Source: an uncultured Clostridia bacterium | Lineage (GTDB): Bacteria; Bacillota; Clostridia; Christensenellales; Borkfalkiaceae | Direction: 5' to 3' | Length of the DNA: 32,554 nucleotides | NCBI GenBank assembly: GCA_959605945.1 | Contig: CAUHGY010000014.1 | Span: 1-32,554, forward strand | Shown here: positions 27,223-32,554 of the stretch, piece after piece | How the letters are laid out: each line of letters begins with the position of its first letter | Position numbering within the stretch: position 1 is the stretch's first letter | The notes under the pieces: model-generated | What the model was told of the DNA's origin: nothing | The model's database searches: none | What the model saw: only the letters and a program-made list of their open reading frames with translations | Made by a program: the position numbers and the translations under genes

Positions 27223-28140
27223 TCACTCGGGCAGATCCCAGAAATCTTCCGTGTCCAAAGGCACTTTCCTGTGATCGAGAGGAACGAGTCTGAGCGCGTT
27301 TTTATAATATATTCTGTCCGTAACGTCTTTGCCGAGCTCCAGAGAATTGATAAATTCCTGATGAGAATTGTCGAAACAGTCTCTGCCGTATAATATCCTG
27401 TCGCAATAATCGGTCATGAACGATTTCGTGAAAGCAGGGTCTTTGCGCAAAGCAGCAAGCCCTGAACCTGCGGACATATCGCAGTAAAGATTTTTATATT
27501 TATCGAGCAAGCCGATTAATTTGCCGCGCATATAGGAACAGTCGTCTTTTGCCGCGTTGGGATTTTCAACCAGATAGTTATTCCAGAATGCCGGAGCATG
27601 CCCCAGAAAATCGGTATCAGGGCACAGTTTTAATACCCTTTCCAACGCATCTATATCGCCGCCGTACCAATACGTGGCGCGAGGAAGCGTGTTCCCTTTG
27701 AAGTAAGGATAAACCGCCGGCTCTTCGAGATGCAAAGTGACAGGCATGCCGTTTTCCCCCGCATAGCGGAACAGTTCCACGGCGTCGTAATTGTCTATCA
27801 TCATTCTGAACTTGAACTCTCCCACGATTTTAACGTCGTAAAAGCCCATGGCGCTTTTAAGCCTGTTCAGACAATTGGGAAGCCGCGGATCGGGCGCGAA
27901 GCCGAGCACAAACCTGCTGCGGTTTTTTTCATAGTATTTTATGCAGTTTTCAAACGGCATGTCCACATCCTGCACGCCGAAAGAAGGGCCCGCTCTCATC
28001 TCCGGCATAAATATTTCTCCGGACGGCCTTTCGCACGACAGAAGCCAGCAGACGTCTATGTTGTTGCGGTCCATGTTTTCAATTGTCTTGTCGTATGTTC
28101 TCCACAGCCAGTCAGCATGATTATGCGCGTCTATGATCAT
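27223..28140 (-). CDS. Amidohydrolase-family (Amidohydro_2-like) metal-dependent hydrolase
   Basis: This is a 305-residue protein from ATG 28140, preceded by AAGGAG at 7 bases; the frame could run two codons upstream with a TTG start. It shows the TIM-barrel amidohydrolase plan. HxH is at His6/His8 in MIIDAHNHADW. Later come MPVTLHLEEP, a DFLGHAPAFWNNY strand with its His, and LYGRDCFDN with the last Asp. The family contains hydrolases and decarboxylases, often acting on lactones or on C-N or C-C bonds; the substrate cannot be told. It is the first gene of the minus-strand block, directly after a promoter candidate. Its place beside NagA and the oxidoreductase/aminotransferase pair suggests a late step in sugar or lactone breakdown. 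Confidence 0.8.
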   Translation of the reverse strand: MIIDAHNHADWLWRTYDKTIENMDRNNIDVCWLLSCERPSGEIFMPEMRAGPSFGVQDVDMPFENCIKYYEKNRSRFVLGFAPDPRLPNCLNRLKSAMGFYDVKIVGEFKFRMMIDNYDAVELFRYAGENGMPVTLHLEEPAVYPYFKGNTLPRATYWYGGDIDALERVLKLCPDTDFLGHAPAFWNNYLVENPNAAKDDCSYMRGKLIGLLDKYKNLYCDMSAGSGLAALRKDPAFTKSFMTDYCDRILYGRDCFDNSHQEFINSLELGKDVTDRIYYKNALRLVPLDHRKVPLDTEDFWDLPE

Positions 28141-28168
28141 TGTCAATCTCCTTATAACAGTTTATTTT

Positions 28169-28196
28169 ATTTTATCACACGGTAAAAAATTGTAAA
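28169..28196 (-). promoter_or_regulatory. Sigma-A type promoter candidate of the glycan operon
   Basis: Minus-strand TTTACA (28191-28196) and TAAAAT (28169-28174) are spaced by 16 bases. The -10 box is about 29 bases before the amidohydrolase ATG. This would give a short leader containing the AAGGAG ribosome site, which fits a promoter for the whole minus block. Confidence 0.55.
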
Positions 28197-28208
28197 CAGT
28201 AAATACTG
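28197..28208. promoter_or_regulatory. Operator-like palindrome next to the -35 box
   Basis: CAGTA-AA-TACTG is a perfect inverted repeat beginning one base upstream of the -35 hexamer of the operon promoter candidate. This position suits an activator or repressor site. No regulator can be assigned. Confidence 0.3.
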
Positions 28209-28554
28209 CTTGGCACATTGCAAATAATGCATTTTATAAAATACAGGCGGCAGAGAAAAATTCTTACGGCAGTAAAACGGTCTCCGCGGTTTTTCCATTT
28301 CGAAAAGCTGAATGAGAAACTCTGATTTGACATGGTCCTTATCGGGTTTGTCCGCACCTGCAAAACCTGCAAATATCAGAGATCCGTAAACTCTCTGCGC
28401 ACGGCGTCGGAAACAGTGCGGAAAAAACAGCATCCGAAGAGAAGCCCGTTTCCGCAAAGCATACGTAAATTGTAAAATCTCTTCCTGCCGAACCGCGTTA
28501 TCCCCTGCCGACGGAACGGTAAATTAACCGCAACGAAAAAGTCGCTTTGTTGTT

Positions 28555-28582
28555 TTTACAAATAAGTTAAATTTCTGATAAT
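28555..28582 (+). promoter_or_regulatory. Sigma-A type promoter candidate for the GH172 gene
   Basis: TTTACA (28555-28560) and GATAAT (28577-28582) lie 16 bases apart, about 60 bases before the GH172 ATG. The region is AT-rich, so chance matches are possible. Confidence 0.4.
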
Positions 28583-28643
28583 TTTATAAAAAGACAAATT
28601 TTCTTGAATTATTTCCGTAAACTTAACAATTGAGGGAAAAATC

Positions 28644-29693
28644 ATGAATGATCTTATAAAAATAAAAAATGCCAAAACCCGCTCCGTTTCGGCAGAAAAC
28701 TTTACCGGCGGAAAAGGCAAAGGCGGCATGGCGACTGACGGAGTCGGCAAAACAGCGGCTGAAGAACTGGGCATCGGCTGGAAAATATCTCCTGCCGTAA
28801 TCATTAAAAGTAAAAGCGAATATATTATCGCCGATATCGCCGGTGAAGGAAGCATACGGCATATGTGGATGACGTGCACTCCGGATAAATGGCGTTCGCT
28901 GCTGATTAAAATTTATTGGGACGATTGCAAACATCCTTCGGTTTACGTTCCTTTGGGTGATTTTTTTTGCAACGGCTGGTGCGAACGCGTCAACGTAAAT
29001 TCCTTGCCCGTCGCCGTAAATCCGGCGGGCGGATTCAACAGCTATTGGCAGATGCCGTTCAAAAAACACGCTAAGATCGTCGTTGAAAATATCGGTACGG
29101 CAGACGTTTTATTCTTTTTTACGGTAAACTACGTTCTTGAAGACCTGGGAGAAAATATAGCGTATTTTCACAGTCAGTGGAAAAGAAACAAACGGCTCGG
29201 TTACAAAGAAAATTATATAATTGCCGACAATATCAAAGGCAAAGGTCATTATGTAGGCACATACCTGGCCTGGCAGGCAAACAGCAACGGCTGGTGGGGC
29301 GAAGGCGAAGTTAAATTTTTTCTGGACGGGGATAAAGAATTTCCCACAATCTGCGGAACAGGCACTGAAGACTATTTCGGCGGCGCGTGGAATTTCGAGC
29401 AGCCGCAAGGGCAATACTGTCCTTTCTCTGCCCCGTATTCCGGACTTCCGCAGATAATCAAACCCGACGGTTTGTATAAAGCAAATACAAGATTCGGCAT
29501 GTACCGGTGGCACATTGCCGATCCGATATATTTTGACAGCGACATCAAAGTCACCGTTCAGGCTTTGGGCATGAAAAAAAACGGCAGATATCTCCCTTTG
29601 CAGGACGATATAGCTTCGGTAGCAGTATGGTATCAAAATGTACCGGCTGACGCGGCAGTTGTTTTTCCGGCGGATATTTATGAAGTGAATTGA
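28644..29693 (+). CDS. GH172 (DUF2961) furanosidase-like enzyme
   Basis: This is a 349-residue protein starting at ATG 28644 with GAGGG 7-8 bases upstream. It matches the DUF2961 fold now called GH172, two jelly-roll domains. Motifs include EGSIRHMWMTC (67-77), LGDFFCNGW (104-112), VAVNPAGGFNSYWQMPFKK (123-141), GWWGEGEVKFFLDGD (216-230) and CGTGTEDYFGGAWNF (237-251). Characterised members act on alpha-D-fructofuranosides (difructose dianhydride chemistry) or on D-arabinofuranose in arabinan. The acidic residues of the GEGE and TGTEDY motifs are the likely catalytic glutamates. There is no signal peptide, so it is cytoplasmic. It is the only catabolic gene transcribed away from the operon, with its own promoter and terminator candidates, so it may be controlled separately. 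Confidence 0.87.
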   Translation: MNDLIKIKNAKTRSVSAENFTGGKGKGGMATDGVGKTAAEELGIGWKISPAVIIKSKSEYIIADIAGEGSIRHMWMTCTPDKWRSLLIKIYWDDCKHPSVYVPLGDFFCNGWCERVNVNSLPVAVNPAGGFNSYWQMPFKKHAKIVVENIGTADVLFFFTVNYVLEDLGENIAYFHSQWKRNKRLGYKENYIIADNIKGKGHYVGTYLAWQANSNGWWGEGEVKFFLDGDKEFPTICGTGTEDYFGGAWNFEQPQGQYCPFSAPYSGLPQIIKPDGLYKANTRFGMYRWHIADPIYFDSDIKVTVQALGMKKNGRYLPLQDDIASVAVWYQNVPADAAVVFPADIYEVN

Positions 29694-29760
29694 TTATATA
29701 TTTTTCAGTTAGTACTTTAATGATTTAATAAAACTTTAATTATTTGATTTTTAAATACAC

Positions 29761-29793
29761 TATCGCCGCGGACAAAATTTGTCCGCGGCGATA
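29761..29793. terminator. Perfect 16-bp hairpin between convergent genes
   Basis: TATCGCCGCGGACAAA and its exact reverse complement are separated by a single base. It lies 67 bases after the GH172 stop, and the pentapeptide gene converges from the right. The stem is very stable. The T-rich stretch follows only after a few bases (ATTTTACTTT on the plus strand), so it is a probable bidirectional terminator. The rest of 29694-29993 shows no gene. Confidence 0.6.
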
Positions 29794-29993
29794 AAATGAT
29801 TTTACTTTCAGACTAAACTGTCCATTACATCTTACAAATTGCTGTTTCTGCAAGATATGCCGTTTCTGAAAGTATTCTCAGGAACATTATTCTCGCCCGA
29901 AAGGGCTTTATTCGGAATCGCATGCTTGCTTCTGCCTATTATATTATATCTGCATATATTTTGCGCCTGTTTTATACGGACGTTCGGTAAATT

Positions 29994-30572
29994 TCAATCC
30001 TCTATGACTATTCCGAAACCGTTCAGAAGAGTTAAAACGTCGGGATAAGAAAATTTTGCGCCTTTTATGCGATTGTTTGTCGGATCGATATTATAACCGT
30101 TCGCCTTGCGGAAATCGCATTTTCTTAAATCGCACCCGAAAAATTCTGTATTATTTAAGTCGCAGCTATACAAATTGCTTTCGCTTAAATTACAATTTTC
30201 AAAGACGGAATCTAAAACGCCCGTTCGCATGAAATCGAACTTTTTTAAATTCATATTATTAAAATCGTTATATTTCAGAAAACACTTATCCAGCTTTTGT
30301 ACGGGAAAAGAAATTATCCCCGCCCGCAAATCTTCCCAACGGATTCCTATAAGGTCGCATTCTGTAAAAGCCGAAAAAGACATAACCGTATCTTTAAATT
30401 GCGGATTTACGACCGAACATTGCGTAAATTTACAACTTTTAAAAGCACAGCCGATAAAAACGCAGTCTGTAAATCTGCATTTTTCAAATGTGCAGTCTGT
30501 AAACTCGCAATTACCGATATTGACGTTTTCTCTGGTTATAGCGCTGAATTTTTTATCGGAAAAAGTTTGCAT
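29994..30572 (-). CDS. Pentapeptide-repeat protein
   Basis: This is a 192-residue protein with GGAGAGG just before ATG 30572. Most of its length is built of five-residue repeats with a central Phe/Leu and Cys, Asn or Asp around it (CEFTDCTFEKCRFTDCVF, NLSESNLYSCDLNNTEFFGC), which fold into a right-handed quadrilateral beta-helix. The C-terminus, YNIDPTNNRIKGAKFS followed by LTLLNGFGI, is the type seen in Gram-positive Qnr/McbG-like members, some of which protect DNA gyrase. Cysteine is unusually common. No signal peptide or membrane helix is present. A gyrase-protecting role is possible but unproven, since many pentapeptide proteins have other or unknown functions. It appears unrelated to the glycan block and has its own promoter. 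Confidence 0.88.
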   Translation of the reverse strand: MQTFSDKKFSAITRENVNIGNCEFTDCTFEKCRFTDCVFIGCAFKSCKFTQCSVVNPQFKDTVMSFSAFTECDLIGIRWEDLRAGIISFPVQKLDKCFLKYNDFNNMNLKKFDFMRTGVLDSVFENCNLSESNLYSCDLNNTEFFGCDLRKCDFRKANGYNIDPTNNRIKGAKFSYPDVLTLLNGFGIVIED

Positions 30573-30590
30573 TTTGCCTCTCCGGATTTT

Positions 30591-30599
30591 ATTGTACCA
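30591..30599 (-). promoter_or_regulatory. Extended -10 promoter candidate of the pentapeptide gene
   Basis: The minus strand reads TGG-TACAAT, an extended -10 element ending 19 bases before the start codon, with a poor -35 region. The GGAGAGG ribosome site lies between it and the ATG, so the leader would be about a dozen bases long. Confidence 0.45.
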
Positions 30600-30837
30600 T
30601 AATGCGCCCCGGCAGCAAAACGAATGATCGCGTACAAAATATTATTTTATGAAAATTAAATTTTTGCCGTGATTTTCTCAATACGCTTGATACTTTTCAA
30701 ACACTGCGCTTGAACGCCGGCACAGAAGATTTTTTTCAGTAAATGCGATTCCGCATTAAGGCACGCCGTTAACCGCCCTTTTCAAGATTCTGCCGCCAAA
30801 CGCACGCTTTATAGAGACATATTTGCCCTTGCGTTTT

Positions 30838-31263
30838 TTACTCCTTCTCCCATATTATTTTTTGTAACATGAATGCAACCTCCTCTACATTCTTGACATT
30901 ATATAAAGAATAAGAGGTATCTTTGGTCGTTATTTTCAATGTTCCGCTTTTCACAACTATTCGCCCGCTCCGTGTTTTTCGATAATTGACAGTTATCATA
31001 TCGGCCGCATCGATTTTATTCCATTTTTCTTTGGCATATATCCACAAAGAACCGTCAGATAACTTTATTAAACAATTCGGCTTTTTTAATTCGTAGCAAA
31101 AACCTCCCATAAAAACTATTACCATAACAACAGAAATAAGGAAATAAACAATCCATCCGTTTGGTTTTACGGTAACGGATAAAAATGAAAAGAGAGCGAA
31201 TAGAATTGTTCCTAAAATCAGCATTATGATTGATGATTTTGATCTAAAAGCAATTTCTTTCAT
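30838..31263 (-). CDS. Small two-helix membrane protein (PH-like tail)
   Basis: This is a 141-residue protein with no family I can name firmly. Two hydrophobic helices, at about 12-32 (SIIMLILGTILFALFSFLS) and 38-56 (IVYFLISVVMVIVFMGGF), are followed by about 85 soluble residues rich in beta-strand pattern: CLIKLSDGSLWIYAKEKW, DMITVNYRKTRSGRIVVKSG, LKITTKDTSYSLYNVKNVEE. The layout resembles bacterial PH-domain (bPH_2-like) membrane proteins, which bind nothing known in most cases. The ribosome site is weak (GGAAAA about ten bases before ATG 31263). It lies alone in AT-rich DNA between the pentapeptide gene and the recombinase relic. Confidence 0.7.
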   Translation of the reverse strand: MKEIAFRSKSSIIMLILGTILFALFSFLSVTVKPNGWIVYFLISVVMVIVFMGGFCYELKKPNCLIKLSDGSLWIYAKEKWNKIDAADMITVNYRKTRSGRIVVKSGTLKITTKDTSYSLYNVKNVEEVAFMLQKIIWEKE

Positions 31264-31288
31264 AACAGTTAATTTTCCAATTTAATTA

Positions 31289-31317
31289 ATTATAAATGTT
31301 ACTAAAAATATTAACTA
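31289..31317 (-). promoter_or_regulatory. Promoter candidate for the small membrane-protein gene
   Basis: A perfect TATAAT -10 box (31289-31294, minus strand) lies 17 bases from a weak TAGTTA. The transcript would start about 20 bases before the ATG. The setting is AT-rich, so confidence is limited. Confidence 0.4.
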
Positions 31318-31688
31318 TCATATTAAGGTTAGATGTATGTAAAATTTGTGTAAATATATAAATTTGAAAAAAGGACTGTTTCAGAAAATTATACAGCAAA
31401 AGAGGAAATTCGCCGCGCGGCAGACTTTAATTCATTGTCATTTCCTGTTCGGTAAAAATTTTTTATAAAGTGCCTGACCGATACAATACTTCGTTTTATG
31501 ATGAATTACACTCAGAGAGGTATGTGTGGATATACAGTTAAACCGCGGGCTTTCGGATGTATGCGTGCTTGCGGCAAATACAGCATTGAAACGGATTTCG
31601 GAGGTATAAATATCGAATTTGCCTAAATTTATTAAGCAATGCTCAAAGGCATTATATAAAAAACCATATAGTTTATAGAAAACTTTAT

Positions 31689-31726
31689 CGCCCTGACCCG
31701 CGCAAAAAATGCACGGGGTCAGGGCG
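31689..31726. terminator. GC-rich 11-bp hairpin
   Basis: CGCCCTGACCC pairs exactly with GGGTCAGGGCG around a 16-base segment with an A-run. Immediate T-tracts are short on both sides (GGTTTAAG, or ATAAAGTTTT on the minus strand), so terminator function is likely but the direction is uncertain. No gene that it serves is visible. Confidence 0.45.
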
Positions 31727-31807
31727 GTTTAAGTAACATAAGGATTATAAGATATAATAGTTAAACTTAAAGAAAATGATGCGAGAAAAAACTTATTTAA
31801 TAAAAAA

Positions 31808-31830
31808 TATTGCGCCGAAGTAGCGCAATA
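31808..31830. other. 8-bp hairpin TATTGCGC/GCGCAATA
   Basis: Eight perfect pairs surround a CGAAGTA loop, followed by AATATTTTAC on the plus strand. It could be a weak terminator or a structured remnant; nothing around it explains it. Confidence 0.3.
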
Positions 31831-31845
31831 AATATTTTACGACAC

Positions 31846-31867
31846 AAAAAAGCCGAACAGATCCGGC
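31846..31867 (-). terminator. Short minus-strand terminator candidate
   Basis: On the minus strand GCCG pairs with CGGC around an 8-base loop and is followed directly by TTTTTT. The stem is only four pairs long. Confidence 0.35.
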
Positions 31868-31921
31868 CTTAGGCGAAACGGCATAAATTTCAAAGATTAC
31901 CCAAAACAGAACTTGCAGTAT

Positions 31922-31959
31922 AAAAAAAGGGCTGCGCACTCATTTAAGCGCCAACAGCC
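31922..31959 (-). terminator. Strong minus-strand Rho-independent terminator
   Basis: On the minus strand GGCT plus GCGC pairs with GCGC plus AGCC (a four-base bulge on one side) and is followed by C and seven T residues. It lies 19 bases after the stop codon of the recombinase remnant and is probably that gene's original terminator. Confidence 0.6.
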
Positions 31960-31977
31960 GTCTGACCGCAAAAAAGT

Positions 31978-32181
31978 TTATCCGAAAAAAGACATAATAT
32001 TTTTGCTTTGCCGATTCCGCCTGCAAAATATTTTTTTATCTAATCTGTCCCGGACTCTGTTAAACACATCCGCAGGAACAATTTGCGGTAACATATTATC
32101 ACAATGCCGGTTGCCGAAATTAAAAGTATCGGTGTATTTTTTTATTAATCATCCGGGAAAATATAATCCATTTTTTAACAT
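31978..32181 (-). pseudogene. Fragment of a large serine recombinase (resolvase family)
   Basis: One minus-strand frame reads KKYTDTFNFGNRH, then DNMLPQIVPADVFNRVRDRL and a short tail to a TAA at 31978-31980. This fits the end of the 'recombinase' domain of large serine site-specific recombinases, where a K-Y-x-G-x-[YF] strand is followed by P-x-I-[VI]-x-x-x-x-F-x-x-V-[QR]-x-R-L. An in-frame TGA (32149-32151) interrupts it. The catalytic N-terminal resolvase domain is absent, and the Cys-rich zinc ribbon that should follow is missing. It is thus a relic of an integrated element. The call rests on remembered family patterns over about 40 residues, so it is moderate. Confidence 0.5.
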
Positions 32182-32233
32182 TTTATAAAATTTTAGTTAT
32201 TCGGCAACTAAAAATAACGTTCAGCCACCAAAT

Positions 32234-32266
32234 TTGCGAACCGAACTACGGTTCGCAAGTTTTTTT
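32234..32266 (+). terminator. Strong plus-strand Rho-independent terminator
   Basis: TTGCGAACCG pairs perfectly with CGGTTCGCAA around an AACTA loop and is followed by G and seven T residues. No plus-strand gene that would use it is evident upstream, so it may belong to a lost gene or an unrecognised small RNA. Confidence 0.65.
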
Positions 32267-32554
32267 ATTTCCTGAAACAATAATTAATACCTTCCGACGA
32301 TTTTTATATCTGTAAATTATGCAAAGAAAGCGAGAAAGCGACCGCCGCAACGGGCGGAAATATGACGGAATATATGGCGCCTTATGGTATGAATGACGGC
32401 AGGCAGAATTCGGACAGTTATAATATATTGCGCGTTGTACGAAATGTCAAAATCAAAGGCTGATCAAACATTATATTTTTCAGCGATGATGAAATTAAGG
32501 TTATGAGATTTGGAGTTACTCCAGCCTTGAATGATTTCAAGAGTTTCCGCGAAA

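Larger units (their letters stand above)
28141..28643. promoter_or_regulatory. 503-base divergent intergenic region between the glycan operon and GH172
   Basis: This spacer has no convincing gene; short frames on both strands lack ribosome sites. It carries a minus-strand promoter candidate for the operon, a plus-strand candidate for the GH172 gene, the short palindrome CAGTAAATACTG and an imperfect 14-base palindrome CGGTAAATTAACCG at 28517-28530. The middle (about 28230-28490) shows nothing I can name. Confidence 0.55.
31264..32554. other. AT-rich, gene-poor right end with hairpins and mobile-element debris
   Basis: No intact gene is supported in this 1.29-kb stretch, and its base composition is visibly lower in GC than the operon. 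It holds a promoter candidate for the membrane-protein gene, strong hairpins (31689-31726, 31808-31830), minus-strand terminators, the recombinase remnant and a plus-strand terminator at 32234-32266. Another stem, TTTTAGTT/AACTAAAA, lies at 32191-32213. The last 290 bases have open frames on both strands with stops inside and cannot be assigned. Confidence 0.6.

Noticed and set aside
29839..30048. 69-residue hydrophobic plus-strand ORF.
   Set aside because: It overlaps the 3' end of the pentapeptide gene on the other strand and has no ribosome site; it appears to be chance.
31501..31626. 41-residue plus-strand ORF with three Cys (MCGYTVKPRAFGCMRACG).
   Set aside because: No ribosome site at either ATG and no maturation enzyme nearby; a peptide precursor cannot be supported.
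31913..32188. 91-residue plus-strand ORF.
   Set aside because: It lies opposite the recombinase remnant and a strong minus-strand terminator, has no ribosome site and shows no domain.
32149..32463. Two in-frame TGA codons near the right end, raising the idea of TGA recoding.
   Set aside because: TGA ends the AraC gene and the 947-residue GLUG gene at sensible places, so TGA is a normal stop; decay is the simpler reading.
32464..32553. Minus-strand frame of about 30 codons entering from the window edge (FAETLEIIQGWSNSK...).
   Set aside because: Too short to tell from chance, and it competes with an open frame on the other strand.
1..32554. CRISPR arrays, tRNA and rRNA genes, insertion sequences.
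   Set aside because: No regularly spaced repeats, cloverleaf-like sequence or complete transposase were seen on reading; absence was not tested by software.

Overview
The window looks like a chromosomal segment of an uncultivated gut-type Firmicute (class Clostridia, perhaps Christensenellales-like). This rests on Gram-positive-style Shine-Dalgarno sites, lipobox-type lipoproteins, MalFG/SBP-type ABC sugar import genes and large secreted Ig-like/GLUG-type proteins. The placement is inferred from gene content alone; no rRNA or other marker gene is present.

Layout. Bases 1-342 hold the C-terminal DNA-binding part of an AraC-family regulator on the + strand. Bases 426-28140 are one long minus-strand block of 16 genes, read right to left. 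In transcription order they are: a metal-dependent amidohydrolase, a NagA-type deacetylase, a DegT/StrS aminotransferase, a Gfo/Idh/MocA oxidoreductase, two tandem GH20-like enzymes and a GH127 enzyme. After a terminator-like interval come an ABC sugar-binding lipoprotein, two permeases, a 1053-residue secreted beta-sandwich protein, a DUF4838 lipoprotein, a GLUG-type lipoprotein, a 44-residue small protein, a second GLUG-type secreted protein and a GH36 enzyme. A good promoter candidate lies just before the first gene and a terminator candidate just after the last. A GH172 (DUF2961) gene is transcribed divergently at 28644-29693. The right end carries a pentapeptide-repeat protein, a small two-helix membrane protein and about 1.3 kb of AT-rich DNA with several hairpins and a decayed serine-recombinase fragment.

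How it may work. The GH127, both GH20-like, GH36 and GH172 proteins have no signal peptide. The SBP, the DUF4838 protein and the three large repeat or Ig-like proteins do. This fits a 'capture at the surface, import, then dismantle in the cytoplasm' glycan system. No ABC ATPase is encoded here, so a shared MsmK-type ATPase elsewhere is expected. The NagA, aminotransferase, oxidoreductase and amidohydrolase set suggests an N-acetylated or unusual amino sugar in the substrate, alongside arabinofuranosyl- or galactosyl-type linkages. The exact substrate cannot be read from the sequence.

Most interesting parts: the 44-residue protein between the two paralogous GLUG proteins, the duplicated two-module GLUG architecture, the sugar oxidoreductase/aminotransferase pair embedded in a catabolic locus, and the recombinase relic at the right edge.
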